Translations under genes and position numbers: made by a program
The notes under the pieces: model-generated
Databases searched by the model: none
Told to the model about the DNA's origin: nothing
The model's input: only the letters and a program-made list of their open reading frames with translations
Source: Alkalibacillus almallahensis
GTDB taxonomy: Bacteria; Bacillota; Bacilli; Bacillales; Alkalibacillaceae
Direction: 5' to 3'
NCBI RefSeq assembly: GCF_011761495.1
Contig: NZ_JAASRU010000001.1
Coordinates: 186,001-250,000, forward strand
DNA: 64,000 nt
Shown: positions 19,251-28,091 of the stretch, piece after piece
How positions within the stretch are numbered: the first letter of the stretch is position 1
Layout: the number at the start of each line of letters is the position of its first letter

Positions 19251-20540
19251 ATGAATACACTCGTTGACAATCAAATTGACCATCAAGATTATCAATTGCA
19301 TATGATCCCAACGACTAAATTCAAAACTAATACGATTGCATTAAAATTTGCACGACCAATTGAACGTGACACCATTACGAGTCGTGCATTGTTACCTTTC
19401 GTATTACAGAAAGGGACAAAGAAATTCCCGTCTGAACGCGAACTACGTTTAGAATTAGATCGCTTATATGGGGCTAAGTTTTCCATCAATGGAGCTAAAA
19501 AAGGCGAAAATCATATTATTACGTTAACTTTAGATTTACCAAACGAAAAATTCATTGATGCAGAAAATGATTTGCTTAAACAAGGAGTTCAATTTCTCCA
19601 TGAAGTAGTCGCTAATCCGAAATTAATCGATCAAGCATTTGATCCGGATTTAGTGGCAAAAGAGAAAGAAACATTAGAGAACAAAATTAACTCAATTGTA
19701 GATGAAAAGATGCAATATGCGAATATGCGGTTAGTTGATGAAATGTGCCAAGACGAATCATTTGGCATTCGTTCACACGGCTATATTGATGACTTAGATT
19801 CCATAGATGGAACGACTTTATATGACACATATCAAGATATGATTCAACATGATCGTATGGATATTTATGTAGTAGGCGACGTTGAAGATGAAGCGGTTCA
19901 GCAATTATTTGAATCAGAATTTCAATTAGAACGCCAAAATCCTGTCGAGATTAAAGAAGCTGATCAAGTTGAAGCGGGACAAATGAACACTATTTCAGAA
20001 GCTCAAAAACTTCAACAAGCTAAATTGCATTTCGGTTATCGTACACAGATCACTTATCGTGATGAGAATTATCCAGCACTTCAAGTGTTCAATGGAATCT
20101 TCGGTGGATTTCCACATTCTAAATTATTCTTGAATGTGCGAGAAAAACATTCACTTGCTTATTATGCAGCTTCACGTTTCGAGAGTCATAAAGGCTTATT
20201 ATTTGTTTTCAGTGGTATTGCCCCTGAAAAGTATGAAGAAGCAAAAGATATTATTATGAAACAACATGAAAGCATCCAAGAAGGCAATATTTCAGATGAT
20301 GAATTAGAACAAACAAAAAAAGCAATCATCCACAGTCTTAAAGAAACGCTTGATCAATCACGAGGGATTATTGACTGGCATTATCAGCAAGTGGTTGGTG
20401 GAAAACAACAAACAAACCAAGATGTTATTGATGCTATTCAAGAAGTAACGAAAGACGACGTAAAAAAAGTGGCTAACCTTGTTGCACTTGATACAATTTA
20501 CTTGTTAACGAGCGAAGATGGAGGTGCTCAAGATGCATGA
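19251..20540 (+). CDS. ymfF: Inactive M16-like protein YmfF (EF-P modification-associated)
   Basis: A 429-residue M16 peptidase-fold protein without the zinc motif: where HxxEH is expected the sequence reads SRALLPFVLQKGTKKFPS. It is therefore the non-catalytic partner of YmfH, encoded next door with an 8-bp overlap, like the alpha/beta pairs of other M16 peptidases. In current databases YmfF and YmfH are called EF-P 5-aminopentanol modification-associated proteins; that role is family knowledge, not seen here. Confidence 0.9.
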   Translation: MNTLVDNQIDHQDYQLHMIPTTKFKTNTIALKFARPIERDTITSRALLPFVLQKGTKKFPSERELRLELDRLYGAKFSINGAKKGENHIITLTLDLPNEKFIDAENDLLKQGVQFLHEVVANPKLIDQAFDPDLVAKEKETLENKINSIVDEKMQYANMRLVDEMCQDESFGIRSHGYIDDLDSIDGTTLYDTYQDMIQHDRMDIYVVGDVEDEAVQQLFESEFQLERQNPVEIKEADQVEAGQMNTISEAQKLQQAKLHFGYRTQITYRDENYPALQVFNGIFGGFPHSKLFLNVREKHSLAYYAASRFESHKGLLFVFSGIAPEKYEEAKDIIMKQHESIQEGNISDDELEQTKKAIIHSLKETLDQSRGIIDWHYQQVVGGKQQTNQDVIDAIQEVTKDDVKKVANLVALDTIYLLTSEDGGAQDA

Positions 20541-21822
20541 GATTGATATACCTAAAGTTCAAGAAACTGTCTATCATAAACAATTAGATAATGGATTAGA
20601 TGTTTATTTATATCCTAAGCAAGATATGGAAAAGACATTTGCAATCTTTTCAACCAATTATGGTTCCATTGATCAATCATTTAGTCCGATTAATCAAAAA
20701 GAAATGGTAACAGTACCTGATGGAATCGCTCATTTTCTAGAACATAAAATGTTTGAAAAGGAAGATGGTGATGTCTTCCAACAATTTTCTGAACGAGGTG
20801 CTTCAGCTAACGCTTTTACTTCATTCACTGAGACGGCTTATTTATTTTCGAGTACAACAGAAATTGAAGCGAACGTGGAAACGTTGTTAGATTTTGTCCA
20901 AAACCCTTATTTCACTGAAGAAAGCGTCGAAAAAGAAAAAGGCATTATCGAGCAAGAAATTCGAATGTACGATGACCAACCTGACTGGCGTTTGTTTTTC
21001 GGCACAATTGGCTCGATGTACCGTCATCATCCTGTAAGAATTGATATTGCAGGAACGGTTGATTCCATTAATGACATCACTGCTGATGATTTATATACGT
21101 GTTACAACACCTTTTATCATCCAGGCAATATGCAATTAGTGATTGCAGGCCAATTTGATGCTCAACAAATGATGCACCTAGTAGAAGAAAATCAAAGTGC
21201 AAAAACGTTTGATCATTCGCCTGAAATTAATCGTGATTACGGAGATGAACCGATTGGTGTTGACCAGAACGAGAAGACAATTAAAATGCCAATTAACACA
21301 CCAAAATGTATGGTTGGTATAAAAGAAAAACCAGATGCACTAGAGCCAGATGTTCTTTTAGAGAACGATTTAATTCGCGATTTAGCTCTGGATATCTATT
21401 TTTCAAAAAGTGGTTTGCATTATGAATCATTATATCAAGAAGGATTAATCATTGATTCATTACGCTTAGAATACATGTTGGAGAAATCATTTGGATTCAC
21501 TGCCATTGGGGCTAGCACAATGGAACCCGAAAAATTCGGTGAACGCGTGAAAGAAATGCTTCATTCAATCAAAACAGATCAAATTAACCAAGATGCATTC
21601 GAACGAGTGAAGAAGAAGAAATATGGTGAATTGCTACGTGAATACAACAATTTAGAAACTGTCGCTAATAACGTCATCCAATACCATCAACTTGGTCTTG
21701 ATTTTCGCGATGTATTCCCGACATTAGAACAATTAACGGTTGATCGTTTTCAAGAGAAGATCCAATCTTGGATTGATGATGATCAAATAACCGTTTGCTC
21801 GATTGTTCCAGAAGGTGAATAG
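20533..21822 (+). CDS. ymfH: M16 metallopeptidase YmfH
   Basis: An M16 peptidase with an intact zinc motif HFLEH near residues 67-71 and the downstream EKEKGIIEQEIRMYDDQPDWR segment that supplies the distal Glu. It is the likely catalytic partner of YmfF. The start is ATG 20533, six bases after GGAGGTG; an upstream in-frame ATG at 20518 is inside ymfF with no site of its own. Length is 429 residues. ymfI follows immediately, so the three genes form a unit. Confidence 0.92.
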   Translation: MHEIDIPKVQETVYHKQLDNGLDVYLYPKQDMEKTFAIFSTNYGSIDQSFSPINQKEMVTVPDGIAHFLEHKMFEKEDGDVFQQFSERGASANAFTSFTETAYLFSSTTEIEANVETLLDFVQNPYFTEESVEKEKGIIEQEIRMYDDQPDWRLFFGTIGSMYRHHPVRIDIAGTVDSINDITADDLYTCYNTFYHPGNMQLVIAGQFDAQQMMHLVEENQSAKTFDHSPEINRDYGDEPIGVDQNEKTIKMPINTPKCMVGIKEKPDALEPDVLLENDLIRDLALDIYFSKSGLHYESLYQEGLIIDSLRLEYMLEKSFGFTAIGASTMEPEKFGERVKEMLHSIKTDQINQDAFERVKKKKYGELLREYNNLETVANNVIQYHQLGLDFRDVFPTLEQLTVDRFQEKIQSWIDDDQITVCSIVPEGE

Positions 21823-21823
21823 T

Positions 21824-22552
21824 GTGCAAACAGAAACTATATTGATTATCGGAGCGAGTAGTGATATTGGAAGAGCTGTTGTTAGTAAATTAGCTTCAGC
21901 TAACCCGAATAGACAATTCATTTTGCATTACTATAAAAATGATGACGTGATTAATCATATTGAACAGGAATTAAGTCACGACACTGTTTTATTAACCGTA
22001 CAGGCTGATTTACGATCAGACCAGGAAACGGATCAGTTATTAGCGTCAATTCCTTTTGACATTGATACCATTGTTTTTGCACAAGGACAGAGTTATTCCG
22101 GTTTAATCACTGATACTTCTGATCAGGTAATGGATGATTTGTATCATGTGCATGTTAAGTCAATGACACGAATCGCAAAACACTTCTTGCCATCAATGAA
22201 TCGAAACCAACATGGGACCATTGTTGTGATTTCTTCCATATGGGGTGAGATCGGAGTTAGCAATGAAGTATGGTACTCCATGATGAAAAGTGCTCAACAT
22301 CAGTTTGTGAAATCATTAGCAAAAGAAGTTGGTCCATCTAATATACGAGTGAATGGTGTTGCACCAGGTCTAATAGCAACGAAAATGAATCAACATTTAT
22401 CTGATGAAGAAGTAGAGGATTGGTTACAAGATGTTCCTTTACAACGGATGGGTCAACCAGAGGAAGTTGCTGATGCCGTACAGTTCTTATGCTCTTCTCA
22501 ATCCAGTTATTTTAATGGTCAGTTATTGCGTTTGAATGGTGGCATAAACTAA
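21824..22552 (+). CDS. ymfI: SDR reductase YmfI (EF-P 5-aminopentanone reductase)
   Basis: A short-chain dehydrogenase with the nucleotide motif IIGASSDIGRAV at the N-terminus. The catalytic Ser is in VVISSIWGE and the Tyr-Lys pair in YSMMK. In B. subtilis YmfI reduces the 5-aminopentanone group on elongation factor P Lys32 to 5-aminopentanol. Given its place beside ymfF and ymfH the same role is likely. The start is GTG 21824, directly after the ymfH stop, with GAAGGTG upstream; length is 242 residues. A generic 3-oxoacyl-ACP reductase is the alternative. Confidence 0.88.
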   Translation: MQTETILIIGASSDIGRAVVSKLASANPNRQFILHYYKNDDVINHIEQELSHDTVLLTVQADLRSDQETDQLLASIPFDIDTIVFAQGQSYSGLITDTSDQVMDDLYHVHVKSMTRIAKHFLPSMNRNQHGTIVVISSIWGEIGVSNEVWYSMMKSAQHQFVKSLAKEVGPSNIRVNGVAPGLIATKMNQHLSDEEVEDWLQDVPLQRMGQPEEVADAVQFLCSSQSSYFNGQLLRLNGGIN

Positions 22553-22622
22553 ACACAGCCTCATGTATAAATGTCTCTATTTCGTTCACACTACTAGTGA
22601 ATAAAATAAAGGAGGCTTTGCG

Positions 22623-22883
22623 ATGTCCGTCTTAGATAATTTTGACCAATGGAAAGATTTCCTAGGTGATCGACTTCACCAAGCACAAGATCAAGGTGTT
22701 AATCAAGAAACCATTAATGAAATGGCTTATCAAGTCGGAGAACACTTAGCAACGAAAGTTGATGCGAAGAATAATGAAGAAGCGATGCTACGCGACTTAT
22801 GGAATGTTGCTTCAGATGAAGAGCGACATACAATCGCTAATATGATGGTCAAAGTAGTCCAAAATGAGGGAACTCATGAATAA
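22623..22883 (+). CDS. ymfJ: YmfJ, DUF3243 protein
   Basis: An 86-residue helical acidic protein of the DUF3243 (YmfJ) family (MSVLDNFDQWKDFLGDRLHQAQ...). It is preceded by AAAGGAGG and followed by a strong terminator. Its function is unknown. Synteny with B. subtilis (ymfI-ymfJ-ymfK) supports the name. Confidence 0.88.
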   Translation: MSVLDNFDQWKDFLGDRLHQAQDQGVNQETINEMAYQVGEHLATKVDAKNNEEAMLRDLWNVASDEERHTIANMMVKVVQNEGTHE

Positions 22884-22897
22884 CGTTAGGATCAATT

Positions 22898-22937
22898 AAA
22901 AAACTGGGTCGGGTGATACAACTCGATCCAGTTTTTT
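22898..22937 (+). terminator. Terminator after ymfJ
   Basis: A stem of about 15 bp, AAAAACTGG... paired with ...CCAGTTTTT, with a T run at the 3' side. Confidence 0.9.
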
Positions 22938-23072
22938 GTGTGATGATTTCCAAAGAAAGGATTTTATTTATAATTTATTGCATTCTATCTTTTCATTGTT
23001 ACGAAAATAATTTATGATAGACTTAGCATGTATGAATATTATGTTAACAATTACTATAGAAAGGCTGATTAG

Positions 23073-23867
23073 ATGGATGATCGAAAAGATTGGTACTTAG
23101 AGTATGAAATTAAACATAATCGGCCTGGTTTACTTGGGGATATATCCTCTTTACTCGGCATGCTTTCTATTAATATTATTATGATTAATGGTGTCGAAAA
23201 TCAACGAAGAGGAATGCTCTTGTTAAGCAAAGATGATCGTCAAATCGATCGTTTAATCAGCATTTTAAATACAATGGATACTATTCGTGTGACGAAAATT
23301 AGACGACCTAAACTCCGTGATCGTCTTGCTGTGATGCATGGTCGATATATTAAAAGTGACTCAGATGATAAGAAAACATTTCGTTTCGTTCGAGATGAAC
23401 TCGGTTTACTTGTTGATTTTATGGCAGAGCTATTTAAAAAGGAAGGTCACTTATTAATCGGTATTCGAGGTATGCCACGAGTTGGTAAAACTGAATCCAT
23501 TGTGGCAGCAAGTGTTTGTGCAAATAAGCGATGGTTGTTCTTATCGAGCACCTTATTAAAACAAACGGTTCGTAGCCAATTAATTAAAGATGAGTATGCG
23601 AAAGATAATTTATTTATAATTGATGGAATGGTCTCAGTGAAACGCTCAACAGAAAGCCATTGGCGACTTATTCGGGAAGTAATGGGAATCCCAGCTATTA
23701 AAGTTGTTGAACATCCAGAAGCATTTGTGCAGAACTCAGAGTACACTTTAGATGACTTCGATTACTTTATTGAATTACGTAATAATGTAGATGAAGAAAT
23801 TCAATATGAGCATATTCAAAAACCAGAATTCGAAGAACAAGATGGATTTTCCATGTTTGATTTTTAA
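23073..23867 (+). CDS. ymfK: YmfK, DUF3388 protein
   Basis: A 264-residue protein with an N-terminal ACT-like region (YEIKHNRPGLLGDISSLLGMLSINIIMING) and a P-loop-like motif GMPRVGKTES near residue 132. The family is DUF3388 and it sits before rodZ as in B. subtilis. The P-loop suggests nucleotide binding, but no substrate is known. A regulatory ligand-binding role for the ACT part is inference. Confidence 0.87.
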   Translation: MDDRKDWYLEYEIKHNRPGLLGDISSLLGMLSINIIMINGVENQRRGMLLLSKDDRQIDRLISILNTMDTIRVTKIRRPKLRDRLAVMHGRYIKSDSDDKKTFRFVRDELGLLVDFMAELFKKEGHLLIGIRGMPRVGKTESIVAASVCANKRWLFLSSTLLKQTVRSQLIKDEYAKDNLFIIDGMVSVKRSTESHWRLIREVMGIPAIKVVEHPEAFVQNSEYTLDDFDYFIELRNNVDEEIQYEHIQKPEFEEQDGFSMFDF

Positions 23868-23884
23868 TTGGACGGTGTTAATAA

Positions 23885-24844
23885 ATGGAAGTAGGAGAAA
23901 GACTAAAAGAAGCAAGAGAAGCTAAAGGACTTACGATTGAACAATTAGCTCAAGAAACAAAAATTCAAAAGCGCTATTTATCCGCAATTGAAGAGCATGA
24001 TTGGTCAACTTTACCTGGTAATTTTTATATACGAGCTTTTGTTCGAGAATACGCGAATGCTGTAGGTTTAAATGGTGAAGAGCTATTAGATGAACATGCT
24101 AATGAATTACCTACTGTAAGCGAACCGACAAGTCAGCAATATATGACCCCATCGCGTTCTGCAGGTAAATCAGGTAAAAAGAATAAACAGATGTTTTCAA
24201 TGATTCCGAAATTACTTGTTTTTATCTTATTAATTGGAGTCGGCTTTGCGATATGGTATTCAGTGGTCAACTTTATTCAGCCTGCCATGACTGATGATTC
24301 GAATAACAATGATTCAGAAGAAATTATTAGTGCTCCTGAAGAAGATGAGAATAATCAAGAAGAGAACACTAATGAAAATAGTAATCAAGAAGATAACTCA
24401 TCTAATGAAGAAGGCAATAATGATTCATCTCAAGATAATAATAGTAACAATGGAGATGAGGCATCAGAAGAAGAATCAGAAGAAAATAGCGAACCCGAAA
24501 TTAGTGTGGCAAATGTTGATGAGAGTGGGACACCAACCACGACTTATGAAGTTGCACACAATGGTCCTATTGAAATTACTCTAAATTCTGATGATGAGAC
24601 GTGGTTACAAGTTAATATTTCTGAAAATGGCAGTACGTCTCAACCTATATCAGGTATGTTCAACACTGAAAATGCACCTGAAACGTTCACTTATGAAAAT
24701 ACTTCAGGTGAAATGGAGCTAGTTATTGGACGTGCAAGTGCATTTACTGTTGAAGTGAACGGTCAGCCGATTGAATATGAAATTAATCCAAATGACACGG
24801 TTCGTCAAAACGTAATCATTCAATGGCAGAATGAAGAATCATAA
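23885..24844 (+). CDS. rodZ: Cell-shape protein RodZ (YmfM)
   Basis: RodZ links the MreB cytoskeleton to the membrane. The N-terminal HTH_25 domain spans about residues 1-70 (GERLKEAREAKGLTIEQLAQETKI). A single membrane helix lies at about 107-129. A long acidic Asn/Glu/Ser linker (137-205) and an extracellular beta domain (DUF4115) complete the protein. The linker is unusually acidic. It is followed by a terminator and pgsA, as in other Bacillaceae. Confidence 0.93.
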   Translation: MEVGERLKEAREAKGLTIEQLAQETKIQKRYLSAIEEHDWSTLPGNFYIRAFVREYANAVGLNGEELLDEHANELPTVSEPTSQQYMTPSRSAGKSGKKNKQMFSMIPKLLVFILLIGVGFAIWYSVVNFIQPAMTDDSNNNDSEEIISAPEEDENNQEENTNENSNQEDNSSNEEGNNDSSQDNNSNNGDEASEEESEENSEPEISVANVDESGTPTTTYEVAHNGPIEITLNSDDETWLQVNISENGSTSQPISGMFNTENAPETFTYENTSGEMELVIGRASAFTVEVNGQPIEYEINPNDTVRQNVIIQWQNEES

Positions 24845-24875
24845 ATCCTTTGCAGTTCGCAAAGGATTATTTTTT
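24844..24875 (+). terminator. Terminator between rodZ and pgsA
   Basis: A 10-bp stem (AATCCTTTGC / GCAAAGGATT) followed by ATTTTTT. Confidence 0.85.
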
Positions 24876-24903
24876 GAAACACTATAGCTTTGGAGGTTTA
24901 TGT

Positions 24904-25482
24904 ATGAATGTACCAAATAAAATTACACTTTCTAGATTGTTTTTAATTCCTATTTTTATAATCCTTCTCGTTGCGCCTTTGAATTGGGGAGAGTTTGATA
25001 TTGGGGCTTATGATCTACCCATCGCTCACTTATTAGCTGGAATATTATTCATTATAGCGTCCTTAACAGATTGGTTAGACGGTTATTATGCACGTAAATA
25101 TAATTTGGTGACTAATTTAGGTAAGTTTCTTGATCCTTTGGCAGATAAATTGCTAGTTTCAGGAGCCCTTATATGCCTAGTTGAATTACAAATGGCTCCT
25201 GCATGGATTGTGATCATTATCGTAAGTCGTGAATTTGCTGTAACTGGATTACGTTTAGTAGCTGCTGGAGAAGGGATTGTTCTTGCAGCAAGTCAAATGG
25301 GCAAACTGAAAACAACTTTACAAATCGGTTCAGCTGCATTTCTCATCTTGCATCATTTCCCGTTTTCCTATTTAGGATTACCAATCGGGTCAATCTTGTT
25401 ATACCTTGCTGCTTTAGTAACAGTCATTTCTGGCGTAGAGTACTTTAAGAAGAACTGGCATGTTATGAGGGGTTCAAAATGA
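24904..25482 (+). CDS. pgsA: CDP-diacylglycerol-glycerol-3-phosphate phosphatidyltransferase
   Basis: PgsA makes phosphatidylglycerol phosphate, the committed step to phosphatidylglycerol and cardiolipin. The CDP-alcohol phosphotransferase signature is complete (DWLDGYYARKYN...GKFLDPLADK). Several membrane helices are visible across 192 residues. The start is ATG 24904 (MNVPNKITLSRLF) with TGGAGG upstream; a longer upstream frame would cover the rodZ terminator and is rejected. cinA overlaps its stop by four bases. Confidence 0.96.
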   Translation: MNVPNKITLSRLFLIPIFIILLVAPLNWGEFDIGAYDLPIAHLLAGILFIIASLTDWLDGYYARKYNLVTNLGKFLDPLADKLLVSGALICLVELQMAPAWIVIIIVSREFAVTGLRLVAAGEGIVLAASQMGKLKTTLQIGSAAFLILHHFPFSYLGLPIGSILLYLAALVTVISGVEYFKKNWHVMRGSK

Positions 25483-26720
25483 CTTTACGATGCGAAGTAA
25501 TCTCAGTTGGAACAGAGCTTTTACTCGGTCAAATTGTTGATACAAATGCGAGCTGGTTATCAGAAAAATTAAATGATGTCGGATTAAATGTGCTTCATCA
25601 TCAAACGGTTGGAGATAATGCTAACCGAATGAAAGCTGTATTCGAGCAAGCTCAACACCGTTCTGATCTTGTGATTGTAACTGGAGGTCTTGGACCAACA
25701 GAAGATGATTTAACACGGGAAGTGGCGGCTGAGTTATTTGATACGTCTTTACTGATTGATGAACAAGTTATGAACCAAATTGTACAATTTTTTGACGACC
25801 GTAACATCTCAATGACTGAGAACAATCGTAAGCAAGCTTTACATTTTAAAGGTGGTCACACTTTTGAAAATTTTGTCGGCATGGCACCAGGCTTAGCATT
25901 TAACCATCAAGGTGTTAACTGGTTTTTCTTACCAGGAGTCCCAAAAGAAATGAAAGATATCATGTCCAATGGCATTGTGCCTTACCTACATCAGCTTGGT
26001 TTAACAGATGGTAAACTATATTATCGTACTTTATATTTTCAAGGGATAGGTGAATCTATTTTAGAAACTGAACTATTAGACTTAATTCAGGCACAGACCA
26101 ATCCAACAATTGCCCCTTTAGCCGGAGATGGATATGTGGTGGTTCGATTAGCAGCGAAAACTAATCGACAAGATGACGCAGAAGATATGTTTGATGAATT
26201 AGAAGAACTTATTCGTTTTCGCGTCGGCAAATACATGGTTAATCAACCTCGATCTAAAACGGAGCAAGTTATTGAACATTTTAAAGCTCAAAACATTTCA
26301 TTAGCTTCATGTGAAAGCTTAACTGGTGGACTATTTTCATCTACGATTGTAGATCATGCCGGGGTATCATCGTTTTATTATGGAAGTTTGATTACATATA
26401 ATAATCAATCTAAGCAAGAATTAGCTAATGTACCAGCTACTATATTAAATGGTGAAGGGCCGGTGAGTCCCGCGTGTGCAAAAGCTATGGCTGCAGGAAC
26501 TGCACATAAATTAAATACTGACGTTGCGATAAGCTTTACTGGAGTGGCAGGACCTAATGATGAGAATGGCATTTCAGCGGGGACAGTTTATATTGGCCTA
26601 TCAGTTTATGGAAATGTTCATTCTAAGTTATTCCAATTCACAGGATCCCGACAGGATGTGAGGCAAGCAGCAACAGATGCCGGTATGAAATATTTATATG
26701 ATCAGATTGTACGACAATAA
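25479..26720 (+). CDS. cinA: Competence/damage-inducible protein CinA
   Basis: CinA has an N-terminal MoCF/MogA-like domain (EVISVGTELLLGQIVDTNASWLSEKL, GGLGPTEDDLTREV) linked in some species to ADP-ribose pyrophosphatase activity. The C-terminal half is an NMN deamidase domain (ASCESLTGGLFSSTIVDHAGVSS). Length is 413 residues. The pgsA-cinA overlap suggests coupling, and recA follows. In streptococci cinA and recA are co-expressed in competence; here recA has its own promoter. Confidence 0.94.
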   Translation: MTLRCEVISVGTELLLGQIVDTNASWLSEKLNDVGLNVLHHQTVGDNANRMKAVFEQAQHRSDLVIVTGGLGPTEDDLTREVAAELFDTSLLIDEQVMNQIVQFFDDRNISMTENNRKQALHFKGGHTFENFVGMAPGLAFNHQGVNWFFLPGVPKEMKDIMSNGIVPYLHQLGLTDGKLYYRTLYFQGIGESILETELLDLIQAQTNPTIAPLAGDGYVVVRLAAKTNRQDDAEDMFDELEELIRFRVGKYMVNQPRSKTEQVIEHFKAQNISLASCESLTGGLFSSTIVDHAGVSSFYYGSLITYNNQSKQELANVPATILNGEGPVSPACAKAMAAGTAHKLNTDVAISFTGVAGPNDENGISAGTVYIGLSVYGNVHSKLFQFTGSRQDVRQAATDAGMKYLYDQIVRQ

Positions 26721-26725
26721 AAAAC

Positions 26726-26776
26726 AGAACAAATATTCGCTTTTTTCTTGGCAAAACATTAAAATCGTAGTATGAT
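26726..26776 (+). promoter_or_regulatory. recA promoter with candidate LexA (SOS) box
   Basis: A -35 TTGGCA (26748-26753), 17-base spacer and -10 TATGAT (26771-26776) make a good sigma-A promoter. Just upstream, AGAACAAATATTCG (26726-26739) matches the Bacillus LexA box CGAACN4GTTCG at 8 of 10 fixed positions. Confidence 0.7.
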
Positions 26777-26807
26777 AGATATAGTGATAAGAAAGGGGAA
26801 TAAGAAA

Positions 26808-27848
26808 ATGAGTGATCGTCAACAAGCGTTAGATATGGCATTAAAGCAGATAGAGAAACAATTCGGTAAAGGATCCATTATGAAATTGGGTGAACAAGAA
26901 GGTCAAGAAATTTCAACTGTTTCAAGTGGTTCACTTGGTTTAGATGTTGCCTTAGGTGTTGGAGGCTATCCAAGAGGACGAATTGTTGAAATTTACGGCC
27001 CTGAATCATCTGGTAAAACAACTGTTGCGTTACACGCAATCGCTGAAGCACAACGCGCAGGTGGCCAAGCAGCATTTATTGATGCTGAACATGCGTTAGA
27101 CCCTGTGTATGCACGTAAATTAGGGGTTAACATAGACGAATTATTGCTTTCACAACCTGATACAGGTGAACAAGCGTTAGAAATTGCAGAGGCACTTGTA
27201 CGTAGTGGTGCAGTCGATATCATTATCGTTGACTCTGTAGCTGCGCTAGTTCCAAAAGCTGAGATTGAAGGCGAAATGGGAGATGCACACGTTGGTTTGC
27301 AAGCACGTTTAATGTCTCAAGCTCTTCGTAAGCTTTCTGGTGCTATTAACAAATCAAATACGACAGCTGTTTTCATTAACCAAATTCGTGAAAAAGTTGG
27401 CGTTATGTTTGGTAATCCTGAAACAACTACAGGTGGTCGTGCGTTGAAATTCTATTCTTCTGTTCGTTTAGAAGTTCGTCGTGCAGAGACGTTAAAGCAA
27501 GGTAATGAAATGATCGGAAATAAGACCCGACTTAAAGTTGTAAAAAACAAAGTGGCTCCACCGTTCAGACAGGCTGAAGTTGATATTATGTACGGTGAAG
27601 GAATTTCAAGAGAAGGCGAATTAGTCGATATCGGAGCCAACCTTGATATTGTCCAAAAGAGCGGTGCATGGTTCTCTTACAACGGTGATAAGTTAGGTCA
27701 AGGTCGAGAGAACGCGAAACAATATTTAAAAGATAATCCAGCGGTATATGACCAAATTTATAATGAAATTCGAGCTCATTACAGCATAGATGAAAACGAA
27801 ACAGCGGAAGAAGAAGCCGAAGATCAAGAAAAATTAGACTTAGAGTAG
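26808..27848 (+). CDS. recA: Recombinase RecA
   Basis: RecA forms filaments on ssDNA, carries out strand exchange and activates LexA cleavage. The N-terminal [21 protein letters not shown], Walker [10 protein letters not shown] (residues 64-72) and Walker [11 protein letters not shown] are intact. Length is 346 residues with an acidic C-terminus. The start is ATG 26808, after an AAAGGGG site; an ATG at 26772 would lie in the -10 box. It should control the SOS response, and thus induction of the neighbouring prophage. Confidence 0.98.
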   Translation: MSDRQQALDMALKQIEKQFGKGSIMKLGEQEGQEISTVSSGSLGLDVALGVGGYPRGRIVEIYGPESSGKTTVALHAIAEAQRAGGQAAFIDAEHALDPVYARKLGVNIDELLLSQPDTGEQALEIAEALVRSGAVDIIIVDSVAALVPKAEIEGEMGDAHVGLQARLMSQALRKLSGAINKSNTTAVFINQIREKVGVMFGNPETTTGGRALKFYSSVRLEVRRAETLKQGNEMIGNKTRLKVVKNKVAPPFRQAEVDIMYGEGISREGELVDIGANLDIVQKSGAWFSYNGDKLGQGRENAKQYLKDNPAVYDQIYNEIRAHYSIDENETAEEEAEDQEKLDLE

Positions 27849-27856
27849 GTTATATG

Positions 27857-27905
27857 AATAAGCTGTTCAACAATCATTAAAGATGGTGTTGAGCAGCTTT
27901 ATTTA
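27857..27905 (+). terminator. Hairpin after recA
   Basis: A stem of about 13 bp (AAGCTGTTCAACA / TGTTGAGCAGCTT) extended by AATA/TATT, with a short T-rich tail. It probably terminates recA transcription. Confidence 0.75.
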
Positions 27906-27949
27906 TGGGTGACAGCAATAGACAAATTTATAAATTGTTTGACAATTCC

Positions 27950-27978
27950 TTGACATGAGTGCTAGACAGGCTTAAAAT
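27950..27978 (+). promoter_or_regulatory. rny promoter
   Basis: A perfect -35 TTGACA (27950-27955), 17-base spacer and -10 TAAAAT (27973-27978). The predicted start leaves a leader of about 105 bases before rny. Confidence 0.75.
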
Positions 27979-28091
27979 TAATATGTATAATTTTCATTTT
28001 ATACTTTAATGCTTATGATGAATGATTGTACATTACCGACTGAAATGAAATGAAAGAGTGAAACAATTTTATAGCAAGAGGAGGTGAAAGT

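Noticed and set aside
24294-24584. 96-residue basic frame inside rodZ
   Set aside because: It is a frame shadow of the acidic Asn/Glu linker of RodZ.
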